Part shown: positions 18,872 to 29,064 of the stretch, piece after piece
Layout of the letters: each line of letters starts with the position of its first letter
Position numbering within the stretch: position 1 is the first letter of the stretch
Notes under the pieces: model-generated
What the model was told of the DNA's origin: nothing
Databases searched by the model: none
Seen by the model: only the letters and a program-made list of their open reading frames with translations
Origin: Pycnococcus provasolii
Lineage: Eukaryota; Chlorophyta; Pseudoscourfieldiophyceae; Pseudoscourfieldiales; Pycnococcaceae
Direction: 5' to 3'
NCBI GenBank assembly: GCA_938743325.2
Contig: OW568883.1
Coordinates: forward strand, 186,001 to 250,000
Length of the DNA: 64,000 bases
Translations under genes and position numbers: made by a program

Positions 18872-19978
18872 ATGGCACAACACCTGCATGCACTAAAGCA
18901 CGGTCGCACTCGTTCGCCCTCTCTCTCTCTCTCACCACTGCAGCACAGGTGCAGGCCTCGTGGTGGTGTTTTCCAGAAGTCCTCCAAGCTGTTTTTCAGT
19001 CCTTCTGCCGCGTCCTCGTCCTCGCCGTCTTCAACCACGTCAAGCATGTTCTTCGTGCGCACTGTTCTTCGACGGTGCCTCTCCCCCGCAGAGACGCCGG
19101 GGGTACTCAACCGAGACGCGGAGGAGACCTCTATGAGCAAGAGTGAGCCCGAGGATGCAGCAACGCTCGCAAAAGAGCTAAACAGCGCGATCCTCAACCT
19201 AGAAGTTGAGTGCTTCGCGGATGACGGAAGCGGCGTCGACTACGCCGCTGTGCCAGGATCGGACGCATTTCAGACGTACACAGAGAGAACCAAGGCGCTG
19301 AAAAATGTCAGCCTCGACGCGCTGCGCGCCTTGTCCGAGGACACGCAGAGGTGCTTCTGGCTCAACCTGTACAACGCGCTCACTGTCCACGGCATCGTCA
19401 CGGCGTTCGCGGAAGCGGCGGAGAAGAAGAGGTCCCCGCCGCTGTCCGTGCTAGAAATCAAAGACTTCTGGAAGTCGACAGCATACGACGTGGGAGGTGT
19501 CGAATTCAGCCTCGACGACATGGAGCACGGCATTTTGAGAGGCAATCGCCCTCACCCTACTCAGAAGGGTGCGACGCACTACTTCCAGCCGAGCGATACC
19601 GAGAAGTTGAAGCTCGTGCTTGAGGCTGAGCCACGCATACACTTCTGCCTCGTGTGCGGCGCGGAGAGCTGTCCTCCGATCCGCGTCTTCGTGGAAAATA
19701 ACCTCGAGCGAGGCTTAGTCGCCGCTGCGCGCGGCTTTTGTCAGCGCGAGGTGGAAGTGGACGAGTCCAGGAACACCGTCACGCTGAGCAAGATTTTCGA
19801 CTGGTACGGCGTCGACTTCGGCGCCCCTGACACGACGAAGTTGCTGACGAGCGTGCTCGGTTACTTGCCCGACAAGGATGCGCAGCGCGCGAAGCTGCAG
19901 ACGTTGTTGGACAAGCATGCGAGCCCGAAGGTGAAGTACAGGGCGTACGAGTGGAGGCTGAACAACAAGAACACATAG
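18872..19978 (+). CDS. DUF547-domain protein
   Basis: 368 residues from the first ATG (18872); a second ATG at 19046 (MFFVRTVLRRCLS) would give 310 residues and may be the true start. The N-terminal part is Ser/Arg-rich, consistent with organelle targeting. The C-terminal ~230 residues are a DUF547 domain: TYTERTKALKNVSLDAL, RCFWLNLYNALTVHGI, FSLDDMEHGILRGNRP, HFCLVCGAESCPPIRVF and the VTLSKIFDWYGVDFG ending. DUF547 proteins occur in bacteria and plants, often fused to other domains, and their biochemical role is not established. The HFxLxCGxxSCPP block suggests a Cys-based active or metal site. Confidence 0.8.
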   Translation: MAQHLHALKHGRTRSPSLSLSPLQHRCRPRGGVFQKSSKLFFSPSAASSSSPSSTTSSMFFVRTVLRRCLSPAETPGVLNRDAEETSMSKSEPEDAATLAKELNSAILNLEVECFADDGSGVDYAAVPGSDAFQTYTERTKALKNVSLDALRALSEDTQRCFWLNLYNALTVHGIVTAFAEAAEKKRSPPLSVLEIKDFWKSTAYDVGGVEFSLDDMEHGILRGNRPHPTQKGATHYFQPSDTEKLKLVLEAEPRIHFCLVCGAESCPPIRVFVENNLERGLVAAARGFCQREVEVDESRNTVTLSKIFDWYGVDFGAPDTTKLLTSVLGYLPDKDAQRAKLQTLLDKHASPKVKYRAYEWRLNNKNT

Positions 19979-20211
19979 TCTAACATATAATAGTAACTTC
20001 ATATGCAATACCGTATGATGTACACGACGTACTGTAAATAAGATCCCGAACCAACCACCTGAACCAACCCCTAAAACTCAGGCTAAAAGTAGTTCAAACC
20101 CCTACTTACAGTATTTGCCAAGCATTTGGATTTCCCGCCCCCTCCAAACTGGTTCTTGGGTTTTCGAGCAACTTCATTCTCCCCCTCTCCCCCTTCTCCC
20201 CCCGGCTCTTC

Positions 20212-21792
20212 ATGGCCATGGCGTCCGTCTCACTCCCTCCTTACCTGCCCGCGTACGTGCTAGGAAGCGGCGACTCCGCCAAGACTCGTGAGACTCGTGA
20301 CTCGTTGGTTTCTCTCGATGGTGGTGGTGACGATGAATATACACCTTTGTTGAAGCGGGCGTGCCTCCACATCAACCAATCGGGAGACTCGGGCGTGCGA
20401 TTCGGTGGCGCGTCCACGTCCGTCGCCGCACGCCAATTCACCGTGCAGTACTCGTCCACGCTGTACACACGACTCCACAAAGCCAAGGCGAAGTTCGAAT
20501 CCGCAATCCCGAAAAAGTGGCCTGGCGTGCCCGTCAAAGAGACGCTCGCCGTCTCCTCGGACGCCACGGCGGCGCAGCTCGCTGCGGTCGATGCCATGCA
20601 CCAAGCGGAGGAAGCGGCAGGCACGCAGTCAGCCACGCAGGGGGACCGTAAGGACGACGAAGTCACGGAGGTGGAGACAGAACAGGTTGTTGTCATCGCA
20701 CTTGTCGCAAAGGAAATGAGACTGCGTCCGAACGCCGTCGACGACGCTGTCGGAGGGGGTGCAGGCGCAACCAAGCTGCTTGGGGCGGGCAAGAAGTTTG
20801 TGCACGACGAGGACGGACTCTTCCTCGACGACGACACTGGACGCCTTCGTGTTGCCGAAGGCGACGTGCTGCCCGCGAGCAAACTCACGAACGGCGTCGT
20901 CGTCGCCGTGCTCTGCCGAGCACGAGCCACGGCTCCGGACGTGGTGGACGTCGAGGACGTCATGTTCCTCGGCGACGCGACGCCCGCGGCACCACCCCGT
21001 CCCATGATGGCAGACGACACGAAAGACGCCCCCACGTACGTCATGCTCGTATCTGGCCTCTCACTTGGCCAGACAAATCCTGCGCACATCGGGCTTCTTC
21101 TCGACTTCGTTGCGGGGTCCGTCGGAGATGCCGCAGCCGCCTCGCGCATCGCGCGCGTTATCATCGCAGGAAATTCCGTCGCCACGTCAAAGGACGACGA
21201 GACTTCCGCTAACCCGGACTCCGACGTCGCGAACCTTGCGGCGCTCGACGCATTCCTCGCGCGCCTCGCTGCTCTGCTTCCGGTAGACCTCATGGTCGGT
21301 GCAGAAGATCCCGCGCCTTACGCTCTACCACAAGCTCCCGTGCATGCCTGCCTGCTTCCTGCCGCATCTGCGGTACCAGGCCTAAATCGCCTTGGAAATC
21401 CCATCAGCCTGGAAGTGGCGTCAGATGATGACACTTCGACGCCAATCACAATACTCGGTCACGCAGGCCAATGCGTCGACGACGCATGGCGGTATCTTGC
21501 GGAAGACGACCGCCTCGAGGTTCTCGCATCCACGTTGCGTTGGCGGCATCTTGCGCCCACCGCACCGGACACGCTCGTTTGCCACCCAAATGACGGTAGC
21601 GACGACGTGCTTGGAATGGAAGCAGCACCTCACGTCCTGTTTGCTGGAAATCAGCCGACATTTGCGACGCGTGAGGAGGCTGGGACGCGCCTCGTGTGCG
21701 TCCCCGCATTCGCTTCCACTAGCTCAGCGGTTCTGGTGGACATGCGCACTCTTGAGGCACACGAGGTGCGATTTCAGAGCCATTACTCATAA
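20212..21792 (+). CDS. POLD2: DNA polymerase delta small subunit (p50)
   Basis: A 526-residue B-subunit of DNA polymerase delta, the essential accessory subunit linking the catalytic subunit to its other partners during lagging-strand synthesis. Visible family blocks are the OB-fold region (DGLFLDDDTGRLRV, GVVVAVL) and the calcineurin-like phosphoesterase fold (VMLVSGLSLGQTN, LLLDFVAGSVGD, IIAGNSVA). The C-terminal signature follows: LPQAPVHACLLP, GQCVDDAWRYL, LRWRHLAPTAPDTL, PHVLFAGNQPTF, RLVCVPAF. Eukaryotic B-subunits have lost phosphatase activity; no complete metal-binding set is evident here either. A Thr/Glu/Asp-rich insertion sits near residues 120-165. The start is the first ATG. Confidence 0.93.
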   Translation: MAMASVSLPPYLPAYVLGSGDSAKTRETRDSLVSLDGGGDDEYTPLLKRACLHINQSGDSGVRFGGASTSVAARQFTVQYSSTLYTRLHKAKAKFESAIPKKWPGVPVKETLAVSSDATAAQLAAVDAMHQAEEAAGTQSATQGDRKDDEVTEVETEQVVVIALVAKEMRLRPNAVDDAVGGGAGATKLLGAGKKFVHDEDGLFLDDDTGRLRVAEGDVLPASKLTNGVVVAVLCRARATAPDVVDVEDVMFLGDATPAAPPRPMMADDTKDAPTYVMLVSGLSLGQTNPAHIGLLLDFVAGSVGDAAAASRIARVIIAGNSVATSKDDETSANPDSDVANLAALDAFLARLAALLPVDLMVGAEDPAPYALPQAPVHACLLPAASAVPGLNRLGNPISLEVASDDDTSTPITILGHAGQCVDDAWRYLAEDDRLEVLASTLRWRHLAPTAPDTLVCHPNDGSDDVLGMEAAPHVLFAGNQPTFATREEAGTRLVCVPAFASTSSAVLVDMRTLEAHEVRFQSHYS

Positions 21793-21884
21793 GGGTACGA
21801 CGTGCGTCAACGATTCTTCTTTCAGATAGATAGATGTATTACGGCGCCGTGTACACGGTGTGTGTTGCATTCAGATATATTTCT

Positions 21885-22130
21885 CACATTCAGTAATCAA
21901 GTATGCTTTACTCTGTCCAGCGGTTGTCCATTCACACCATTCACTTTCACCATTCAGCCAATTCAACGGTGCCATTCACTGCGCGTTTTTGTTCATGGCG
22001 CAGGTGATTTCGAAGGTTGTATCACTCTATCAGGGCGCTTTCGTTGGCGTAGTGAGGTCTCCGGTTGCGACTTGTTTTCGTTTATGTCGTCGCCAGCGCC
22101 ACCAACCGTGCATCAACACGATGACTCAAG
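21885..22130 (+). repeat. Dispersed CATTCA-rich repeat, copy 1
   Basis: This segment resembles the sequences at 59204-59310 and 63815-64000. Shared blocks are a CATTCAGTAAT start, TTTACT(T/C)(T/C)GTCCA, CCATTCACTTTCACCATTCAGCC and the late CACCAACCGTGCATCAAC. It lies just downstream of the POLD2 stop in the same orientation, as do the other copies relative to their genes. No coding potential was seen. Confidence 0.7.
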
Positions 22131-22600
22131 GGTCACACTTACTACTCTACCTGCCGCTAGAGTAGTATCTAGAGGAGTCCAACGTGTGGGAAAAGGGGCT
22201 GTGTTGGAGTTGAGACTGCAATTATGTATTTAAAAACAATGTACACACAAACTGCAATATTGAATGAGCATTCAGAGGTGCCGTCGGCGGCGTGGTTGCG
22301 TGAATGGCGGATGTGAACAACCGAGTGTAAAGATTTTCTAGCTTTACCAAGACTTCATACCCACATTGACGTCCCACATCCTCCATTTTCTTTCGGAATG
22401 GCAACACTCAAGTCGTGTCCAACAGGGAGATTTGGTCAGGAAGAGGGAGGGAGGGAGAGTGACACCCGTGGATTGGTATTATTGTTGAACAAATCAGGAC
22501 ATTCCCGCACTCCTTTTTGATAACACAGATATCACAAACGGGTCATAGTTTGCTATATATTTGCTCTTCTCTAACATCAGGGAAGGATGCTTTCTACGTA
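22131..22600. other. Intergenic region 3' of the PP2C-kinase gene
   Basis: It holds the 3' flank of the minus-strand PP2C-cNMP-kinase gene, including a copy of the short 3'-flank motif (ATGCTCATTCAAT on the minus strand, near 22257-22275). No gene or RNA was recognised. Confidence 0.4.
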
Positions 22601-25600
22601 TTAGAAATCATTCGTCCACGAAGCGTCGCCGGTGGGAAGGTGCTCATCCTCAAAGTCGGCGAAGTCGAATTCTTTGAAGCGTGTGACGAGCTCAAGCGCC
22701 TTTCGTGGCACCTGCACCTGCATGTCCTGTAGCGCCTCCCAATTCACACCCGCGAAGAACCCGTGCGCCTTCAATTCTGAAATGTTGCCAGATCCAATAC
22801 GTTTCAGCGGGTCCGTCGTCATGAGCTTCGTGATGAGATCAGCGAGCTTCGGCGGCAACTCCTTCATCGCTCCGGGTATATGCTCGATGATCGACTTGAA
22901 CATAGTCGGCTCATCCTTCGCGTCCGCAAACGGCGTTTTCTTGTACGAAATGTGATACAGGAACACGCCAAGCATCCATAGATCTGCTGAAGAGTCGTGG
23001 CCTCCACCATTTGCGAGCATCTCTGGCGCGGCATACTCAGGGCTACCGCAGAGCGTGAACGTGCGACCATGCTCCAGCGTCTTTGCGAAACGCAGGTCTA
23101 TCAACTGAATATTTCCATCCTCCGCAACGACGATGTGAGCCGGGTCAAGAGAGCGAATTGCCATGCCCGCCATGTGGATGTGCTCAATCGCGAGGACAAG
23201 CGACGCGGCGTAGTACCTCACGCACTCCTCTGGGATAGGCGCGGTGTTGTTGTCCTCGTCAACAAAGATGCCCTGAAAGGATCCCTTAGCCTGGCAGTAG
23301 ATGAGCTCATACAATCGCCGATCCGACTTAAATCTCTTGATCACCGCAGGAACAAAGCTGTGCGGCGGCAGTGTCTTTGTCACCTCGCGAGAACGCAGCA
23401 CCAGCTTCGAGGCACCGCGCTTATTCACAAGTGGAATGGACGTCGTTCTCATCACAAGTTTGTCTCCCCCACCCTTGCGCTTGATGGCCGTTGCCATCAC
23501 CCCAGACTCGGATGACCACAACGATCCATATTGCTCGAAGTCCTTTATGCTCATCTGGACTGCCACCGCAACGGACGGGCGTGACAAGAACTTCTCATTC
23601 GTCGTCGTCACTCGCTCACGCCAGCGCCGGTCCGTGTCGATGATTGTCTTCAGCTCTCCAAGATACTTCTCGAAACGACCTCGGTCAAGCATCAGCGCCA
23701 CAATATTTGTGGATGCAACGACATTCGCGGCGCGCTTCGCGTTTGAGAGCAGCGCACGCTCGCCAAAGTACTGGCCGGGGCCCAGCTTAAGCACCTCCTT
23801 AGGCTTCTCGGCGGCGTTGGAAGGATCTTTGCGAATAGTGCAAGAAGCCTCGCCCTCCTGGATGATGTAGAATTCGTTCCCGTCGTCACCTTGTCTGATG
23901 ATGTGCTCGCCCAGACCGTATGTTTTCCGCGTCATGATGTCAGCCAGGCGCTGCAGCTGGCCAAAGTTCAGAGAGGCCAGAACATCCACAGTTCGAAGCG
24001 TTCGGATCAATTGTCTGCTGTCCGCGCGACTCAGCAGACCTTTGTACGCGCGGCGGTCAAGACGCCAGAGCTCGCCATCCGTGGCTGCGAGCACAGATGC
24101 GGCGCGCGGCTGCCCATACATCAGGCTGAGCTCGCCAAACGACGGGCAGATCGTCTTGCTTGACGTGTACGTGTGCACCTTCGGTCCAAGGCCTTCGCCA
24201 TCGGATCCGCTGGAGATGTGCACGTCGTACTGGCCGGTGTTGATGACATAGAAGGCGTCGCCCGCGTCACCCTGCCTGATGATGAGATCGCCCTTCTTCA
24301 CCAACATCTTCTCCATCACGGCGAAGATCAGGCTCTTCTGTTCAGGGTGAAGATGCGCAAAGAGGAAGTTGTTCTTCACCGCGAGGTTCAGCCGATCGAG
24401 ATCCTCCTGCGACTTGCGCGGGATGTTCTTCGGAGGCTCGTACGCCTCCGGCGCCTCGTCCGTCACGACGTTTGAGCTCTCGATTGCAGCTCGCTTTGCG
24501 CGGCTGAGCATGCGTCGAACTGGCCGGTTCATTCCGGACGCCACGGCGCCCTGCGATTTACGCGGCGCTTCAAGGCTATTCGCCGCTGCGCTGGGGGATG
24601 CAACGTTGTCCCAGTCGAGCTTCATGATAATGATCGTGATGTCATCCGTGCGCGTTTCGAACTGAAGCCACAGGCGGTACGACTCCAGGACGATCTCCAA
24701 AGCCGCGTCGTGGATATCCTCGTGACTGGTCACCATGTCCATCACAGACTGGCTGGGAAGGAATTCGAACACGCCGTCTGACGCGATCACGATGTACTTC
24801 GTCGACGATTCGAGCGTGCGCTCGAGGATTTCCGGCTCGGCGGACACGCCAATCTTCTCCGCGACGTGGTCGCCGATGGAGCGTGTGAACGCGGTTCCTG
24901 GGTACATGCCATTGGGCACCCAGAGGCGCGGCGGATCGCCGTCGTCGTCCTCCTCGGTGCCCCAGCACTGCACATTCGGATCCTTGAGACCCTCGAGTTG
25001 GTCGAGAGTCAGCACACGAGCGCCGCACTTCTGAACACGCGCGCACTCGTCGGCGCGGAAAGGCGTCTGATCGTGGCTCAGGTCCACGGCGACCGTCTTG
25101 CCGCCCTTTTCCTCGCCCGCAACGGCGCGCGAGTCGCCGACGTTGCAGATGGACAGGTGGTTGCCTCGCAGGTGCGCGCTGATGGCCGTGGTTCCAGACA
25201 TGGAGTCATCCACGCTGCTCGCGTGCAGCTTTGCATTTGCTGTCACAAACGAGTTGAAGAGCGCCTTCTTCGTCTGCTTGGCTATTGACGGATCCTTCGA
25301 GAGCAGCTCAGGGATCTTGTCGCGCGCAAACTCCGCGCAAGGCGTTCCGTGCTCGCCGTGTCCGTCGAACACGCCCGCGAAGACGTCTGTGGTGCCACCG
25401 AGCTTGTGGTGGAAGCAAAAGGCATCCTGGTTCGCTTTATTCAAGCTCTCTGGATAGTACCCACGCTGGCTGACGTATGCCACCTTCATCGAGAAGGTTG
25501 CGTTAGGCACGGTGACGTTCTTCACGCCCTCGCTGCTGACGATGCGCCGCCCGTACTCGGCGCTCGTCAACGGCCCACTCTGCCCAATCTTTTTGTTAAT

Positions 25601-25801
25601 ACGGTCCATATCTTCGTCCTTTCTGTTTTTATCGTCGGCGATGTTCTCGGCGCCCACGAAGTGCACTTCTCCTGTCACTGGGTCGACGAACGACGAGTTT
25701 TTGTCCTCAATTAGGCGTTCGCTCTTGCGTCTGGACGTTTCTTCGTCAAGCTCTGACCTACGTAGCGCGTCTTTTGAAGCCGTCGAGTTGACGCAGCCCA
25801 T
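22601..25801 (-). CDS. PP2C / cyclic-nucleotide-binding / kinase-like fusion protein (plant PKG type)
   Basis: A 1066-residue, four-part signalling protein. It starts MGCVNS, an N-myristoylation plus Cys-acylation signal that points to membranes. Residues ~100-395 are a PP2C phosphatase (KANQDAF, GVFDGHGEHG, CNVGDSRAV, IASDGVFEF). Two tandem cyclic-nucleotide-binding domains follow (IIRQGDAGDAFYVI... and IIRQGDDGNEFYII...), then a protein-kinase fold (~780-1040) with CGSPEYAAPEML and LWMLGVFLYHI. Plants carry the same order (At2g20050 type, described as a plant cGMP-dependent kinase). The kinase part is degenerate: the HRD segment reads IRSLDPAH and DFG reads DLR, so catalytic Asp and Asn are not obvious. 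The plant homologue, as I recall it, is also atypical here, so activity is uncertain. Confidence 0.88.
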   Translation of the reverse strand: MGCVNSTASKDALRRSELDEETSRRKSERLIEDKNSSFVDPVTGEVHFVGAENIADDKNRKDEDMDRINKKIGQSGPLTSAEYGRRIVSSEGVKNVTVPNATFSMKVAYVSQRGYYPESLNKANQDAFCFHHKLGGTTDVFAGVFDGHGEHGTPCAEFARDKIPELLSKDPSIAKQTKKALFNSFVTANAKLHASSVDDSMSGTTAISAHLRGNHLSICNVGDSRAVAGEEKGGKTVAVDLSHDQTPFRADECARVQKCGARVLTLDQLEGLKDPNVQCWGTEEDDDGDPPRLWVPNGMYPGTAFTRSIGDHVAEKIGVSAEPEILERTLESSTKYIVIASDGVFEFLPSQSVMDMVTSHEDIHDAALEIVLESYRLWLQFETRTDDITIIIMKLDWDNVASPSAAANSLEAPRKSQGAVASGMNRPVRRMLSRAKRAAIESSNVVTDEAPEAYEPPKNIPRKSQEDLDRLNLAVKNNFLFAHLHPEQKSLIFAVMEKMLVKKGDLIIRQGDAGDAFYVINTGQYDVHISSGSDGEGLGPKVHTYTSSKTICPSFGELSLMYGQPRAASVLAATDGELWRLDRRAYKGLLSRADSRQLIRTLRTVDVLASLNFGQLQRLADIMTRKTYGLGEHIIRQGDDGNEFYIIQEGEASCTIRKDPSNAAEKPKEVLKLGPGQYFGERALLSNAKRAANVVASTNIVALMLDRGRFEKYLGELKTIIDTDRRWRERVTTTNEKFLSRPSVAVAVQMSIKDFEQYGSLWSSESGVMATAIKRKGGGDKLVMRTTSIPLVNKRGASKLVLRSREVTKTLPPHSFVPAVIKRFKSDRRLYELIYCQAKGSFQGIFVDEDNNTAPIPEECVRYYAASLVLAIEHIHMAGMAIRSLDPAHIVVAEDGNIQLIDLRFAKTLEHGRTFTLCGSPEYAAPEMLANGGGHDSSADLWMLGVFLYHISYKKTPFADAKDEPTMFKSIIEHIPGAMKELPPKLADLITKLMTTDPLKRIGSGNISELKAHGFFAGVNWEALQDMQVQVPRKALELVTRFKEFDFADFEDEHLPTGDASWTNDF

Positions 25802-26916
25802 TCAATAGCTTCTCAAGCTGGTTTGCAGGTACAAGCGCCGCTTGAGTAATGAGTCGTCTCTCTTCTCTCACGGGTGTACTACAACGCTTACCTAACTCTC
25901 TGCACTGCACGCTCGCTGTGTTGCAAGTTTCAACGACGACTGCTGCTTCCCCGTGCTTACTGGCTGGCGTTTGGCGCCTCCTTAAGGTATCGACGCGCCT
26001 AAGGTCTCTCCTTTCTCCAATCCCAGAAGCCGCGAGGACCTGTTCTCGAGGCTGAGTCTTAAAGGTAGGCAAGGCTGAGCCTCCCCTGTGAGGCAAAAAC
26101 TTGCCCTTGCCTTCCCTCCCCTAGACTACTTCCTACGAGCTCAAGAGCGTGCGGTGCGGGGCGGGGCGGTGCGGGGAAGTTGAAGGAGGAAGGGTTTTGG
26201 CGCAGTCGCCGGCCGGCCCTTCCCTTCCCTTCCCCTCTTCGTCTTCGAGACCTGTTCGAGCAGAGTTAGTTTGCAGAACTGCGACTGGAAGATATGTACA
26301 TACATCTGCGCGCTGCCTGTCTTTAAAGGCGCGGCCTCTTCAGTGGGTTGTTCTTTCAGGCACTCACGGGTTTTCTCTTTCTCCTCCATTTGGCTGCCTG
26401 GTGTCACCAGGTGTTTCTTGGGGCGGTGGGGACCCGTACGATAGTGCCTTCTTATTCCCACGTCGCTCTCAACGTCGCATTCGCATGAACAAGCTCTCTG
26501 GCATGGCAGCGCCTTGATAGTTGATGTTGATGAACCCTACGATGCTACTTAGACAGTCTGACCGTTTGCATCACCGTGCGTTACAGTACCACGGCCCTGG
26601 CCCTGCTTCGCGTTCACGCAAGTCATCAATGGCCAATCAATGGCCAATTCGCAGGCGGCTGGCTCATCAGCAGCGTTCGACCTACAACCAAGACGGTCCC
26701 GGTTGAGAAGAATATGGGGGTTCGCCCTCCACCGCTCCACCGCAGATCTTTCAGCCTTGATGGTGAGTGAAACCCCGAGTTCCCGACCCCTCCCCTCTCT
26801 CTCCCCTCTCTCTCTCTGGGAGATTTCGCCGTGTGCTTTCTCACCACAAACACCACAAACACCGCACCGCGATCCCACACAAATAAAATAATATCGGACT
26901 CGCGAAAGGAAGCAGC
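25802..26916. other. 1.1-kb intergenic region between divergent genes
   Basis: It separates the starts of the PP2C-kinase fusion (minus) and the alpha/beta hydrolase (plus). It contains CT-rich tracts (near 26210-26240 and 26785-26820) and short frames with no recognisable domain. I see no supported gene. Confidence 0.45.
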
Positions 26917-28095
26917 ATGGCGACATCTTCTGCGAAAGGTAGGGGGGTGTACACAGCACTACGGGGCTGTAGGCGTCGTTGTAGGCCGGGGGTTGTGCGC
27001 GCTTCCGTCTCCGAGTACGCCGCGTCGCGGACCGTGCCTGGCACGACGGAACATGCACTCGAGTGGAAGGGATTCCAACTCAGGTACGTGCACAAACCAG
27101 CGGAACCACAGTCAGGCAACAACGGCAAGCCTGCAGTGCTCATGCTGCACGGGTTCGGGGGAAACGCAGACCACTTCAAGAACAACTTTGAAAGCTTGAC
27201 AAGCGAAGGGTGCGACGTGTACGCGCTCGACGTGCTTGGGTACGGATATAGCGACAAGCCGGAGCCGCTCGGTGATCATGTCGAGCACGCGCTCGCGCCC
27301 ACGGCGTACGGCGACGTCGTGAAAGGACCAAGCACGACCGAGGACGGACGCAAGCTGTACTGTTTCGAAAATTGGGCGGACCAAGCGCTCACGCTCATCG
27401 ACGAAGTCATCGGACGTGACGTCGTGCTCGTGTGCAACAGCGTCGGCGGAATTACGGGCATGCAGGCGGCGATTGCGGAGAAATCCAAGCAGCAGAGACG
27501 CATTCGAGGCGTCATGATTGTCGACCTGAGCCTGAGAATGCTGCACATCACGAAGACGAGCGCGGTCGCGAGGCCGTTCGTCGCCGCGCTGCAGAATGCA
27601 CTCTACGGCTCATCTCTAGGCGACAGCTTCTTCGCGAACGTCGCCACGCCGGACACCGTCACAACCGTGCTCAAGCAGGCTTACGGAGGTCCGAGCGGAC
27701 CTGTGGAGCAGGCGGTTGCTCTGCTTTCTGGCGACGAGGATGACCTGCGCGTCGACGAGGATCTCGTGAGCCGAATCCTCACGCCCGGCCTTCGCCCGAA
27801 TGCCGCGCGCGTGTTCCTAGACTTCATCAGCTACAGCGCCGGTCCCACGCCCGAGGACCTGCTTGCATCCATCGACGTTCCTGTTGGCTTCATCTGGGGC
27901 TCGCGTGATCCGTGGGAGAAGGTGGACTGGGGCCGTGATCTCGCACTTCGTTTCGACGCGGCAGCTGGCTCGGGAACCGTCACGTGCTTCCACGAGGTGC
28001 CGAACGGCGGGCACTGCGTGATGGACCAGCGTCCTGAGGCGGTGAATCCGCTGTTGGTTCGTTTCGTCGACGACGTCGTAAGTACGACGAAGTAA
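26917..28095 (+). CDS. Plastid alpha/beta hydrolase (At5g19850-like)
   Basis: A 392-residue alpha/beta-hydrolase-fold protein with a basic, Ser/Arg-rich presequence suggesting plastid import. The core has the oxyanion HGFGGNADHF, the nucleophile elbow VCNSVGGITG (Ser between Asn and Val), an acid-region Asp in WGSRDPWE and a catalytic His in PNGGHCVMDQRPE. The long middle segment with IVDLSLRMLHITK, ANVATPDTV and VFLDFISYSAGPTPEDLL closely follows the plant protein At5g19850. That protein belongs to the group containing pheophytinase and chlorophyll dephytylase. A role in pigment or lipid ester hydrolysis is inferred from that kinship only. Confidence 0.82.
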   Translation: MATSSAKGRGVYTALRGCRRRCRPGVVRASVSEYAASRTVPGTTEHALEWKGFQLRYVHKPAEPQSGNNGKPAVLMLHGFGGNADHFKNNFESLTSEGCDVYALDVLGYGYSDKPEPLGDHVEHALAPTAYGDVVKGPSTTEDGRKLYCFENWADQALTLIDEVIGRDVVLVCNSVGGITGMQAAIAEKSKQQRRIRGVMIVDLSLRMLHITKTSAVARPFVAALQNALYGSSLGDSFFANVATPDTVTTVLKQAYGGPSGPVEQAVALLSGDEDDLRVDEDLVSRILTPGLRPNAARVFLDFISYSAGPTPEDLLASIDVPVGFIWGSRDPWEKVDWGRDLALRFDAAAGSGTVTCFHEVPNGGHCVMDQRPEAVNPLLVRFVDDVVSTTK

Positions 28096-28251
28096 AGTCG
28101 ATGAAGAAATATCTTTCGTTCTTGTGTAAATAATACTAAATCATGGTTTGAGATTGGCAAACCCCCAAATGCATCGGAGGCGTTTGAAACCCCAATCCAA
28201 ATCAAAATCCAAAGTCCCAGCGGCAACCCCACACCACACACACAAACCGCC

Positions 28252-28932
28252 ATGACGCCTTTTCGCGTGACTCCGCCGCGAAGAGTGGTACGGGTGCGCG
28301 CAACACCACCGCGCGCGTCGTCTGCGGCACTCGCACGCAGCTTGCGCGAAAAGGCGGCTCGGTGGACCACCGCCGAACCGTCACAGGCGTGCTTCGACTT
28401 GACGAACTGTTCGGCCGAAGACGCGCAAGACGTCGTTCACTTGATTGAATCCAAGGAGAACCGGCTGTGCGATGCACAGAAGGCCATACAAAATAGCTCC
28501 GGAGTCTGGGAAGTATTTTACATGCCGCACATACGCAGTATTGCAGAGCCGTTGGGAATGAAGGTGGCGCCCCTGCGATACAGGTTCTCCAAAGACAACT
28601 CCATCGAGACGGAAGTACGCATTCAGCTCGGAAGTCTTGTCGACGTTTGGCTCAGTGCGGATGGCGTCGTATGTACACGTCCGGATGGAAATCTAGGCGA
28701 CTGTTACATACGGTTTGACAATTTCGACGTTTCGCGTGGCGACGACGGGCCACCACAGCGCAATAGCGACTCGCTTCTCACAAAAACAATTAACGCTATC
28801 GGCAAACTGTTCTTCTTCGAAGAGCTCAGCAGATTTCCTGTGCACGTGTTCGAGGATGACGTGTGTGTGTTTGCCTTTCCTCCGTTAAAGAGCTACATCG
28901 CCACGTATCGAATTCAATCGGCAGATGATTGA
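28252..28932 (+). CDS. Plastid lipid-associated protein / fibrillin-like
   Basis: A 226-residue protein with an Arg/Pro/Ala-rich ~30-residue presequence. The mature part fits the PAP/fibrillin plan: an N-terminal helix with CSAEDAQDVVHLIESKE, then SGVWEVFYMPHIRSI (the family's G-x-W-x-x-x-Y/F block), internal beta-strands, and a closing VFAFPPLKSYIATYRI strand. Fibrillins are lipocalin-like plastid proteins at plastoglobules and thylakoids. The match is by block pattern, so the subgroup is not assigned. It follows the hydrolase gene on the same strand by 156 bp. Confidence 0.6.
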   Translation: MTPFRVTPPRRVVRVRATPPRASSAALARSLREKAARWTTAEPSQACFDLTNCSAEDAQDVVHLIESKENRLCDAQKAIQNSSGVWEVFYMPHIRSIAEPLGMKVAPLRYRFSKDNSIETEVRIQLGSLVDVWLSADGVVCTRPDGNLGDCYIRFDNFDVSRGDDGPPQRNSDSLLTKTINAIGKLFFFEELSRFPVHVFEDDVCVFAFPPLKSYIATYRIQSADD

Positions 28933-29064
28933 TTGTAAAGAACTTACCAACGTTTTTTGATTGAGTTGTCGCGTTACTAATACATACAGAATACTTTGTT
29001 CTTGATGTTCTTTGTCTATGTTGTTGATACATTATTCTGCATATTTTTACAATTGCAATAAGCA

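Noticed and set aside
26149-26517. A 122-codon ORF in the intergenic region upstream of the hydrolase
   Set aside because: No domain, mixed low-complexity content and CT-rich promoter-like surroundings; not supported as a gene.
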